A stretch of DNA of 13,931 nucleotides from Actinomycetes bacterium (GTDB lineage Bacteria; Actinomycetota; Actinomycetes; Actinomycetales; Microbacteriaceae). Each line of letters begins with the position of its first letter. Position 1 is the stretch's first letter. The notes below the pieces were generated by a model. That model was not told the origin of the DNA, searched no databases, and saw only the letters and a list, made by a program, of their open reading frames with translations. Both the position numbers and the translations under genes were made by a program. Location of the stretch: contig JAEYVF010000151.1 of assembly GCA_023432005.1 (NCBI GenBank), forward strand, positions 1-13,931. The letters are read 5' to 3'. Shown piece after piece: positions 1 through 6,471 of this stretch.

Positions 1-224
1 CGCTGCAGGCGGTCGAGCTCCGCGAGCCGCACCGCGTCGCCCGCTACCTCGAGGAGCTCGCGGGCTCCTACCACCGCTGGTACGGCTCGTGCCGCGTGAT
101 CCCGCTCGGCGAGGAGCCGATCGAGGCCGTGCACCGCGCGCGTCTCACCCTCAACGACGCGACCGGGCAGGTGCTGCGCAACGGGCTCGCGCTCCTCGGT
201 GTGAGCGCCCCCGAGCGGATGTGA
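1..224 (+). CDS. argS: Arginyl-tRNA synthetase, C-terminal fragment
   Basis: Only the last 73 codons are present; the reading frame enters at base 3 and stops with TGA at 222-224. The product charges tRNA-Arg with arginine in the cytoplasm. The visible part is the end of the DALR-type anticodon-binding domain: a helix beginning with the EPHRVARYL pattern, then [11 protein letters not shown], and a closing segment [20 protein letters not shown] that is characteristic of ArgS C-termini. The catalytic HIGH/KMSK regions lie upstream of the window. ArgS next to lysA is the usual actinobacterial arrangement, which supports the call, although here two genes separate them. The next gene begins two bases after this stop codon, so co-transcription is likely. 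Nothing unusual is seen in the part that is visible. Confidence 0.93.
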   Translation, partial: LQAVELREPHRVARYLEELAGSYHRWYGSCRVIPLGEEPIEAVHRARLTLNDATGQVLRNGLALLGVSAPERM

Positions 225-225
225 C

Positions 226-1023
226 GTGACGGCCGTCGCGCACCTCCCCGCCTCGGAGCTTCCCCGCCGCCGGCGGCGCGCGTGGCCGTGGGTGCTGCTC
301 GTCGTGGGTGCGCTCCTCGTGGGGGCGGGCGTCGCCGTCGACCTGCTCGCGCGCGATCTCGCCGAGAAGGCGATCGCCCGGGAGGTCGCCTCAGCCCTCG
401 AGGTGCCGGACGGAGCCGAGGTGCGGGTGTCCGTCGGGGGCGGACCCATGATCGTCCAGGCGCTGTCGGGCGGGCTCGACCGCGTCGAGGTCGCGATCCC
501 GGGATATCCGCTCGGCCCGCTCACGGGCGACCTCGAGATCGTCGCGCAGGGGGCGCCGTTCGACCTGTCCGCTCCGACCCGGAGCATCGTGGGACGCTAC
601 GCGGTCTCGGCGGAGGCGCTCGGCGTCGCCGCCCCCCAGCTCTCGGGTGCGCGCATCGACGGCGTCGCGATCGAGGGCGACGAGGTCGTCGCCTCGGGGA
701 ACGTCACGGTGCTCGGCGCCTCCTTCGGCCTCGGCCTGGGGCTCACGCCGTCCGCGGTCGACGGGGATCTCGCGTTCGAGCCGACCAGCATCCGCATCGG
801 CGACGACGCCCTCACCGCTGACGAGTTGCGCGCCAACCCGTTCTTCGGCGGCCTCGCCGACGGCCTCCTGCAGCAGCGGATCGTGTGCGTCGCCGACTCG
901 CTCCCCGCGGCGCTCACCCTCTCGCGGCTCGAGGTCGTGGATGCCGGGCTCGTCGCGACGTTCGACGCCTCGGGCGCGGCGATCGGCGGCGACGGGTTCC
1001 GCGAGCGGGGCAGCTGCGCATGA
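226..1023 (+). CDS. LmeA-like (DUF2993) membrane-anchored lipid-binding protein
   Basis: This is a 265-residue protein with a GTG start at 226, one base after the argS stop. Residues 1-20 are basic (a PRRRRRAWP run), followed by one hydrophobic helix at about 20-42. The rest should therefore be an exported domain anchored by an N-terminal signal anchor. The pattern after the helix (LAEKAIAREVASAL, a VRVSVGG strand, SGGLDRVEVAIPGYPLGPL, and a later ASGNVTVLG strand) is that of the DUF2993/LmeA family. In mycobacteria LmeA is a phospholipid-binding envelope protein linked to lipomannan maturation; a lipid-related role here is inferred from family only. The C-terminal part has two Cys residues (about 220 and 264) that might form a disulfide outside the cell. 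The end overlaps the next gene by ATGA, which implies translational coupling. The family call rests on pattern recognition without a profile search. Confidence 0.68.
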   Translation: MTAVAHLPASELPRRRRRAWPWVLLVVGALLVGAGVAVDLLARDLAEKAIAREVASALEVPDGAEVRVSVGGGPMIVQALSGGLDRVEVAIPGYPLGPLTGDLEIVAQGAPFDLSAPTRSIVGRYAVSAEALGVAAPQLSGARIDGVAIEGDEVVASGNVTVLGASFGLGLGLTPSAVDGDLAFEPTSIRIGDDALTADELRANPFFGGLADGLLQQRIVCVADSLPAALTLSRLEVVDAGLVATFDASGAAIGGDGFRERGSCA

Positions 1024-1445
1024 CGGAACCCGAGCGAGCGGCCCCGCCCCGTCTCCTGCGCATCGCGGGCCGGCTGGCCTGGGTGTCGGCGCTCGGGGGC
1101 CTCGCACTCGCGCTCGTGCTCGCAGCGCTCGGCGTGGGCGCCGCCGCCGGCGACGGAGGCCTCTTCCTGTCCCTGCTCCCCGCCGTGCTCGCGATCGGCC
1201 TCGGGATGGCCGTGCCGCCCGTGCTCCTCGCCCTCGCCGCCGTCGCCCTCATGGGCGCCCGACGCGCGGCGCGGCCCGAGATGATCGCGGCGGCCATCGG
1301 CGCGGTCGTCGGGGCCTTCATCTCGCCCGTCGCGTTCTACCCGGCCTCCGCGAGCCTCGGGCTCATCGTCGCGCTCATCATCGCGGTCGCGGCCGGATGC
1401 GGCTACCCGCTGCTCGTGCGCGCCCTCTGGCGCCGCGCGTCCTGA
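1020..1445 (+). CDS. Small integral membrane protein, probably four helices, unknown function
   Basis: This is a 141-residue protein starting at the ATG at 1020-1022, which overlaps the stop of the preceding gene (ATGA). That overlap is why this start is chosen over in-frame upstream positions, which would run deep into the DUF2993 gene. After a short polar N-terminus (MTEPERAAPPRLLR), hydrophobic segments fall at about residues 18-42, 47-78, 86-107 and 111-135, with a basic loop (GARRAARPE) between the second and third and a basic end (RALWRRAS). That fits a four-helix inner-membrane protein. I do not recognise a family and see no catalytic motif. Its coupling to the lipid-binding gene upstream suggests a shared envelope role; this is inference. 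A promoter-like sequence follows directly, so this is probably the last gene of the argS transcript. Confidence 0.7.
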   Translation: MTEPERAAPPRLLRIAGRLAWVSALGGLALALVLAALGVGAAAGDGGLFLSLLPAVLAIGLGMAVPPVLLALAAVALMGARRAARPEMIAAAIGAVVGAFISPVAFYPASASLGLIVALIIAVAAGCGYPLLVRALWRRAS

Positions 1446-1470
1446 GCGCACCCTCCGGCTCCGATAGACT
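1442..1470 (+). promoter_or_regulatory. Candidate promoter for lysA-hom-thrC-thrB
   Basis: A -10-like hexamer TAGACT lies at 1465-1470, preceded by GA. A weak -35-like CTGAGC lies at 1442-1447 with a 17-base spacer, overlapping the stop of the preceding gene. A start near 1477 would leave a leader of about 65 bases before the lysA ATG. TAnnnT -10 elements with poor -35 boxes are common in actinobacteria. Related hexamers (TAGGAT, TAGGCT) precede tsaC and atpB in this window. No operator is recognised. Confidence 0.45.
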
Positions 1471-1475
1471 CGTCA

Positions 1476-1495
1476 CGGCTTCAGGGACCAAGCCG
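1476..1495 (+). promoter_or_regulatory. Short hairpin in the lysA leader
   Basis: CGGCTT (1476-1481) and AAGCCG (1490-1495) form a perfect 6-bp stem with the 8-base loop CAGGGACC. If the promoter call is right, the stem sits at the very 5' end of the mRNA. The rest of the 1446-1541 gap holds a pyrimidine-rich unstructured stretch and the GTGAGG Shine-Dalgarno sequence at 1531-1536. No T tract follows, so it is not a terminator. The leader is far too short for a lysine riboswitch. A role in mRNA stability is possible but unproven. Confidence 0.35.
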
Positions 1496-1541
1496 GGTTC
1501 GCTCGCCTCACTCTTCGTTCCGACGACCCCGTGAGGTTCGC

Positions 1542-2975
1542 ATGACCGCCAGCCCCCTCGCCCCCGAGCGGCTCGCGCACCCCGACGACGCCAACGCGCT
1601 CGACGCGCGCGTGTGGCCCGCATCCGCCCACCGCGCCGAGTCCGGCGCGCTGCAGCTCGGCGGCGTGAGCGCGACCGCCCTCCATGCCGCCTACGGCACG
1701 CCTCTCTACGTCATCGACGAGGCCGACGTGCGCGCCCGCGCCGCCCGCATCCGCGACGCCTTCGCCACGGCGTTCGCCCCGCTCGGCGTGCGCACGACCG
1801 TGTACTACGCGGGCAAGGCGTTCCTCTCGATCGAGGTCGCCCGCTGGATGGCCGAGGAGGGGCTCAGCCTCGACGTGTGCAGCGGGGGAGAGCTCGCCGT
1901 CGCGGAGGCCGCCGACCTCGATCCGCGTCGCCTCGGCTTCCACGGCAACAACAAGAGCCTCGGGGAGATCGACCACGCCGTCTCCATCGGACTCGGCACG
2001 ATCGTGCTCGACAGCGTCGCCGAGATCGAGCGCGTCGCGCAGGCGGCGTCCCGCCACGGCCGGGTGCAGAACGTGAGGCTGCGCATCAACAGCGGTGTGC
2101 ACGCCTCGACGCACGAGTACCTCGCCACCGCGCGCGAGGACCAGAAGTTCGGCATCCCCATCGCCGATGCGCCGGATGCCGTCGCGCGCATCCGCTCCCA
2201 CGCGAGCCTGCGCTTCCTCGGGCTGCACTCGCACATCGGCTCCCAGATCTTCGAATCGGCGGGCTTCCTCGAGGCCGTCCGGCGGCTGGTCGAGCTCCAC
2301 GCCTCGCTTCTCGCGGGCGGCGAGGTGCCCGAGCTCAACCTCGGGGGCGGCTTCGGCATCGCCTACACGAGCGCCGACGAGGTCACGCCGATCGAGTCGA
2401 TCGCGGCCGACTTCGCCGAGGTGCTCGGCGCCGAGTGCGCACGCCTCGGCATCCCGGTGCCCGCCCTCGCGATCGAGCCCGGGCGCGCGATCGTCGGCCC
2501 CGCGGGCGTGACGCTCTACGAGGTCGGCACCGTCAAGGACGTGCTCGTCGAGGGAGCCGCGGTGCGCCGCTATGTGAGCGTCGACGGGGGAATGAGCGAC
2601 AACCTGCGCACCGCGCTCTACCACGCCGACTACACGGCGCGCATCGCCAACCGCACGACGGATGCCGACCCGGCGCTCGTGCGCGTCGCGGGCAAGCACT
2701 GCGAGTCGGGCGACATCGTCGTGCGCGACGAGTACCTGCCGGGCGACGTGCGGCCCGGCGACCTGCTCGCCGTCGCCGCGACGGGCGCCTACTGCTGGTC
2801 GCTCTCGAGCAACTACAACTACCTCGGACGCCCCGCGGTGGTCGCCGTGCGCGACGGGGGGAGCCGCGTGCTCATCCGCCGCGAGAACGCGTACGACCTC
2901 CTGCGGCGCGACTCCGGCTACTCCTCGGGCGCCGAGGAGATCGACATCGACACCATCCGCGACCGGGAACACTGA
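1542..2975 (+). CDS. lysA: Diaminopimelate decarboxylase
   Basis: This PLP enzyme of 477 residues converts meso-diaminopimelate to L-lysine, the last step of lysine synthesis, in the cytoplasm. It has the fold III PLP barrel of the alanine racemase / group IV decarboxylase type. The cofactor lysine is K92 in YYAGKAF. HSHIGSQIFE and the glycine-rich phosphate-binding GGGFG (268-272) follow, then EPGRAIVGPAG. C387 in the CESGDIV motif is the residue contributed across the dimer, and the C-terminal beta domain carries AYCWSLSSNYNYLGRP. The length is slightly above the usual 420-460, mainly from an N-terminal stretch of about 35 residues common in actinobacterial LysA. The ATG at 1542 is preceded by GTGAGG at good spacing. 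It heads a likely operon with hom, thrC and thrB; hom begins 7 bases after its stop. Confidence 0.96.
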   Translation: MTASPLAPERLAHPDDANALDARVWPASAHRAESGALQLGGVSATALHAAYGTPLYVIDEADVRARAARIRDAFATAFAPLGVRTTVYYAGKAFLSIEVARWMAEEGLSLDVCSGGELAVAEAADLDPRRLGFHGNNKSLGEIDHAVSIGLGTIVLDSVAEIERVAQAASRHGRVQNVRLRINSGVHASTHEYLATAREDQKFGIPIADAPDAVARIRSHASLRFLGLHSHIGSQIFESAGFLEAVRRLVELHASLLAGGEVPELNLGGGFGIAYTSADEVTPIESIAADFAEVLGAECARLGIPVPALAIEPGRAIVGPAGVTLYEVGTVKDVLVEGAAVRRYVSVDGGMSDNLRTALYHADYTARIANRTTDADPALVRVAGKHCESGDIVVRDEYLPGDVRPGDLLAVAATGAYCWSLSSNYNYLGRPAVVAVRDGGSRVLIRRENAYDLLRRDSGYSSGAEEIDIDTIRDREH

Positions 2976-2982
2976 AGCACCC

Positions 2983-4308
2983 ATGATCGAGTACCGAAAC
3001 CTGAGAATCGCCGTCCTCGGCGCCGGATCCGTCGGCGCGCAGGTCGCGTCGCTGCTGCTCGCGCACCGTGAGGAGCTCGCCGGGCGCGTGGGCGCCGGCC
3101 TCGAGCTCGTCGGCATCGCCGTGCGCGATCTCGACGCGCCACGCACCGCCGAGCTCCCGCGGGAGCTGCTCACGACGGATGCGCGCTCGCTCATCCTCGG
3201 TGCCGACATCGTCATCGAGGTCATGGGCGGGCTCGAGCCCGCGCGGGAGTACCTCGAGCTCGCCCTCACCTCGGGCGCCGACGTCATCACGGCCAACAAG
3301 GCGCTCCTCGCGACGCACGGGCCCGAGCTCTTCGCGATCGCCGAGCAGGTCGGCGCCCAGCTCTACTACGAGGCGGCCGTGGGCGGCGCGATCCCCATCA
3401 TCCGCCCCTTGCGCGACAGCCTCGCGGGCGATCGCGTCAACCGCATCCTCGGCATCGTCAACGGCACGACCAACTACATCCTCGACCGCATGGACCGCGA
3501 GGGCGACACCCTCGAGCAGGCGCTCGCGATCGCGACGGAGCTGGGCTACGCGGAGGCCGACCCGACCGCCGACATCGAGGGCTACGACGCCGCGCAGAAG
3601 GCGGCCATCCTCTCGAGCCTCGCGTTCCACACGACCGTCCCGCTCGAGACCGTGCATCGCGAGGGGATCACATCGATCACGCACGACCAGGTCGCCGCGG
3701 CGCAGCGCGGGGGCTTCGTCGTGAAGCTCCTCGCCGTGTGCGAGCGTCTCGTCGACCCCGAGACGGGGGAGGACGGCGTGAGCGCGCGCGTGCACCCGGC
3801 GCTCATCCCCGCCACCCACCCCCTCGCCGCGGTGCATGGTGCCAACAACGCCGTGTTCGTCGAGGCGGAGGCCGCAGGCAGCCTCATGTTCTACGGCGCG
3901 GGCGCGGGCGGCATCCAGACGGCCTCGGCGGTGCTGGGGGATCTCGTCTCGGCCGCACGACGCCACGTGGTGGGCGGCCCGGGCGTCGCGGAGTCGACCC
4001 ACGCCGACCTGCCGATCCTGCCCATCAGCCGGGTCATGACCCGATACCAGATCACCCTCAGCGTCGTGGACCTGCCCGGCGTGCTCGCCCAGATCGCGAC
4101 CCTCTTCGCGGAGCACGGCGTCTCGGTCGAGGCCGTGCAGCAGACCGTCGCGACCGAGCCCGGTCCGGACGGGCATGCGCCCGGCGCTACGCTGGTCATC
4201 GGCACGCACCAGGCGACCGAGGCCGCGCTCGCCGCGACGGTCGCCGATCTCGCCGGCAGCCCCGTCGTCGAGCGGGTCGAGAGCGTGCTCCGGGTCGAGG
4301 GACTGTAA
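2983..4308 (+). CDS. hom: Homoserine dehydrogenase with C-terminal ACT domain
   Basis: This 441-residue protein reduces aspartate 4-semialdehyde to homoserine with NAD(P)H, at the branch leading to threonine and methionine. The N-terminal Rossmann domain shows GAGSVG at 13-18. The TANKALLA motif contains K106. The catalytic domain carries [20 protein letters not shown], the [14 protein letters not shown] block and [20 protein letters not shown]. From about residue 354 a C-terminal ACT domain begins ([19 protein letters not shown]), the usual site of threonine feedback control in single-function actinobacterial Hom. The length fits the family. There is no aspartokinase fusion. The ATG at 2983 follows lysA by 7 bases with only a weak GAAG upstream, so reinitiation from lysA probably helps. 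The open frame upstream of this ATG is out-of-frame lysA sequence and was not used. Confidence 0.96.
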   Translation: MIEYRNLRIAVLGAGSVGAQVASLLLAHREELAGRVGAGLELVGIAVRDLDAPRTAELPRELLTTDARSLILGADIVIEVMGGLEPAREYLELALTSGADVITANKALLATHGPELFAIAEQVGAQLYYEAAVGGAIPIIRPLRDSLAGDRVNRILGIVNGTTNYILDRMDREGDTLEQALAIATELGYAEADPTADIEGYDAAQKAAILSSLAFHTTVPLETVHREGITSITHDQVAAAQRGGFVVKLLAVCERLVDPETGEDGVSARVHPALIPATHPLAAVHGANNAVFVEAEAAGSLMFYGAGAGGIQTASAVLGDLVSAARRHVVGGPGVAESTHADLPILPISRVMTRYQITLSVVDLPGVLAQIATLFAEHGVSVEAVQQTVATEPGPDGHAPGATLVIGTHQATEAALAATVADLAGSPVVERVESVLRVEGL

Positions 4309-4316
4309 GGAAGACA

Positions 4317-5405
4317 ATGGCTCACCAGTGGCGCGGCGTGCTGCGCGAATACGCCGACCGTCTCGACGTGACGGATGCGACGCCGATCATCACGCTCGGC
4401 GAGGGCGGCACGCCCCTCATCCCCGCGCCCGCGCTCTCCGCGCGCACCGGCGCCCGGGTCTGGGTGAAGTTCGAGGGCATGAACCCCACGGGCTCCTTCA
4501 AGGACCGGGGCATGACCATGGCGGTCTCGAAGGCCGTCGAGCACGGTGCCAAGGCCATCATCTGCGCCTCGACCGGCAACACCTCGGCCTCGGCGGCCGC
4601 CTACGCGACCCACGCCGGCATCACGGCGGCCGTGCTCGTGCCCGAGGGCAAGATCGCGATGGGCAAGCTGGCCCAGGCGATCGCCCACGGCGCCGAGCTC
4701 CTGCAGGTGCGCGGCAACTTCGACGACTGCCTCGACATCGCGCGCGACCTCGCCGCCTCCTACCCGGTCCACCTCGTCAACTCGGTCAACAACGACCGCA
4801 TCGAGGGGCAGAAGACGGCGGCCTTCGAGGTCGTCGAGGTGCTCGGCGACGCCCCCGACCTCCACTTCATCCCCGTCGGCAACGCCGGCAACTACACGGC
4901 CTACACGCGGGGCTACAAGGAGGAGGCCGAGCGCGGCGCCGCCACCAAGCGCCCGCGGATGTTCGGCTTCCAGGCCGAAGGCTCGGCACCCCTCGTGCGC
5001 GGCGAGATCGTGCGCGACCCCGAGACCATCGCGAGCGCCATCCGGATCGGCAACCCCGCCTCGTGGGAGCTCGCGCTCACGGCGCGTGACGAGACGAACG
5101 GCTATTTCGGCGCCATCAGCGACGCGAAGATCCTCGAGGCGCACCGCATCCTCTCGAGCGAGGTCGGCGTCTTCGTCGAGCCCGCATCCGCCGCGAGCGT
5201 CGCGGGCCTGCTCGACCGAGCTGAGGCGGGGGAGGTCCCGAAGGGCTCGACGGTCGTGCTCACGGTCACCGGTCACGGTCTCAAGGACCCGCACTGGGCC
5301 CTCAAGACTGCCGACGGCTCGGACGTGCAGCCCACGAGCGTCTCGGTCGACGTCGCCGAGATCGCCCAGGTGCTGGGTCTCTCCGCGGGCTCGGCGTCTG
5401 CATGA
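4317..5405 (+). CDS. thrC: Threonine synthase
   Basis: This is a 362-residue PLP enzyme that converts O-phosphohomoserine to L-threonine. It is the shorter, fold-type II class of threonine synthase typical of actinobacteria. Visible landmarks are [15 protein letters not shown] near the N-terminus, [16 protein letters not shown] with the PLP lysine K62, the [15 protein letters not shown] substrate loop, the phosphate-binding [11 protein letters not shown], and SAASVAGLL in the C-terminal part. The ATG at 4317 has a strong AAGGAAG ribosome site (4306-4312 region) and follows the hom stop by 8 bases. Its TGA overlaps the thrB start (ATGA). The enzyme acts after ThrB in the pathway although its gene comes first; the same hom-thrC-thrB order is known in mycobacteria and Streptomyces. 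Confidence 0.96.
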   Translation: MAHQWRGVLREYADRLDVTDATPIITLGEGGTPLIPAPALSARTGARVWVKFEGMNPTGSFKDRGMTMAVSKAVEHGAKAIICASTGNTSASAAAYATHAGITAAVLVPEGKIAMGKLAQAIAHGAELLQVRGNFDDCLDIARDLAASYPVHLVNSVNNDRIEGQKTAAFEVVEVLGDAPDLHFIPVGNAGNYTAYTRGYKEEAERGAATKRPRMFGFQAEGSAPLVRGEIVRDPETIASAIRIGNPASWELALTARDETNGYFGAISDAKILEAHRILSSEVGVFVEPASAASVAGLLDRAEAGEVPKGSTVVLTVTGHGLKDPHWALKTADGSDVQPTSVSVDVAEIAQVLGLSAGSASA

Positions 5406-6340
5406 GCCTCCTCGGCCGCTCCGTCACCGTCCGGGTGCCCGCGACGACCGCGAACCTCGGACCGGGGTTCGACACGCTCGGCATGGCGCTCGCGGTCTAC
5501 GACGAGCTCCGGGTGACCGTGCGCGAGCAGCCGGGGGCCACCGTCCACGTGGTCGGTGTGGGCGAGGGCGAGGTGCCGACCGACGAGTCGAACCTCGTCG
5601 TGCGCGCCATCGCGCACACCTTCGCCGCGGTCGGCCAGGAGTTGCCCGGTCTCGAGCTCGTCGCCCACAATGCGATCCCGCACGGACGCGGCATGGGTTC
5701 CTCGGGCGCCGCGATCGTCTCGGGCATCATGGCCGCGAAGGGACTGCTCGAGGGCGTCGTCGAGTTCACCGCCGACGACCTGCTCGCGATCGCGACCGAG
5801 CTCGAGGGGCACCCTGACAACGTCGCGCCCGCCCTCTTCGGCGGCCTCACGATCACCTGGGTCACGCCCGAGGGCCCGCGGTACAAGAAGCTCATCGTCC
5901 ACCGCGGTGTGAGCCCGCTCGTCGCCGTCCCCCACGAGCGCACGATGTCGACGGCGCTCGCGCGCAGTCTGCAGCCCGACTCGGTTCCCCACGAGGACGC
6001 GATCTTCAACGTCTCCCGCTCGGCGCTTCTCATCGCGGCGCTCGTGCAGAGCCCCGAGCTGCTGCACGCGGCCACGGAGGACAAGCTCCACCAGAGCTAT
6101 CGGGCGAGCGCGATGCCCGAGACGGATGCCCTCATCCAGCTGCTGCGCGCCGACGGCCTCGCAGCGGTGGTCTCCGGGGCCGGCCCGTCGATCCTCGTGC
6201 TCGGCTCCGATCCCGCACAGCGCCTCCGCGCGGCCGAGCTGATCGCCGAGAACTCCGAGTCGACGTGGGAGTGCCTGATGCTCGCCGTCGACTTCCGGGG
6301 TGCTACAGTGGTGCTGCACTCGGACGACGCCGCGGCTTAG
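5402..6340 (+). CDS. thrB: Homoserine kinase (GHMP family)
   Basis: This 312-residue cytoplasmic kinase phosphorylates homoserine with ATP to give O-phosphohomoserine for ThrC. It begins with the GHMP N-terminal pattern [23 protein letters not shown]. The ATP-binding loop [12 protein letters not shown] lies at 93-104. [13 protein letters not shown] follows, and the C-terminal GHMP motif is [13 protein letters not shown]. The length matches the family. The ATG at 5402 overlaps the thrC TGA by four bases with no clear Shine-Dalgarno sequence, so translation is probably coupled. The last 40 bases of the gene contain a -10-like TGCTACAGT that may serve rho. A hairpin and the rho leader follow. 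No oddities are seen in the coding sequence. Confidence 0.96.
   Translation: MSLLGRSVTVRVPATTANLGPGFDTLGMALAVYDELRVTVREQPGATVHVVGVGEGEVPTDESNLVVRAIAHTFAAVGQELPGLELVAHNAIPHGRGMGSSGAAIVSGIMAAKGLLEGVVEFTADDLLAIATELEGHPDNVAPALFGGLTITWVTPEGPRYKKLIVHRGVSPLVAVPHERTMSTALARSLQPDSVPHEDAIFNVSRSALLIAALVQSPELLHAATEDKLHQSYRASAMPETDALIQLLRADGLAAVVSGAGPSILVLGSDPAQRLRAAELIAENSESTWECLMLAVDFRGATVVLHSDDAAA
6301..6309 (+). promoter_or_regulatory. Candidate extended -10 for rho inside the thrB 3' end
   Basis: TGCTACAGT at 6301-6309 resembles an extended -10 element (TGn-TAnAnT type). No convincing -35 box is seen at 16-18 bases upstream. A start near 6316 would give rho a leader of about 155 bases. This is weak evidence based on one hexamer. 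Confidence 0.3.
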
Positions 6341-6346
6341 ACCGGC

Positions 6347-6373
6347 GCGAGAGTGCATTCCACCGGCACTCGC
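6347..6373 (+). promoter_or_regulatory. Hairpin after thrB / in the rho leader
   Basis: GCGAG and TGC on the left arm (6347-6356, with AG bulged) pair with GCACTCGC (6366-6373), giving an 8-bp stem with a 2-base bulge and a 9-base loop. It lies 6 bases after the thrB stop. No T run follows, so a classical intrinsic terminator is unlikely. It may protect the 3' end of thrB mRNA or form part of the rho leader. Confidence 0.4.
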
Positions 6374-6410
6374 CAACCGCGGTTTCCCGCATCCTCATGC
6401 AACCCGAACC
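6358..6410 (+). promoter_or_regulatory. C-rich, G-poor stretch in the rho leader (rut-like)
   Basis: In these 53 bases I count 25 C and 9 G, whereas neighbouring coding sequence has similar amounts of both. C-rich, G-poor RNA with little structure is the classic Rho-loading signature. Since it lies directly upstream of rho, it is a candidate site for Rho to act on its own transcript, as known for rho of Escherichia coli. No termination point is visible; this is inference from composition. Confidence 0.35.
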
Positions 6411-6430
6411 GCAGCGAGCGGTGCCGCCAT

Positions 6431-6461
6431 CCCGGGAAGTTCTGTGCCCGGGCCGAAAGGA
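6431..6461 (+). promoter_or_regulatory. Hairpin beside the rho Shine-Dalgarno sequence
   Basis: CCCGGG at 6431-6436 pairs with CCCGGG at 6447-6452 around a 10-base loop. Three bases later comes the AAAGGA Shine-Dalgarno sequence (6456-6461), 10 bases before the rho GTG. Each arm is also self-complementary. A stem this close could affect ribosome access. The site also supports GTG 6472 as the rho start. Confidence 0.4.
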
Positions 6462-6471
6462 CGATTCAGTC

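Noticed and set aside
1446..1541. Lysine riboswitch or attenuator upstream of lysA
   Set aside because: The gap is only 96 bases with one 6-bp stem, far smaller than an L-box, and there is no terminator with a T tract.
2872..4317. Long open frame on the minus strand opposite hom, and similar long minus-strand frames opposite lysA, thrC, rho and prfA
   Set aside because: They are antisense shadows of GC-rich genes: compositions are dominated by Arg, Ala, Asp and Gly, with no recognisable motif, while the plus-strand genes are clear family members.
6347..6373. Intrinsic terminator of the threonine operon
   Set aside because: A stem is present but no T tract follows; it is listed as a hairpin of unknown role instead.
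6397..6471. Earlier rho start at the in-frame ATG 6397, or a leader peptide
   Set aside because: There is no ribosome-binding site, the added residues do not resemble Rho, and GTG 6472 has AAAGGA upstream. It stays in frame with rho without a stop, so it is not a separate leader peptide.
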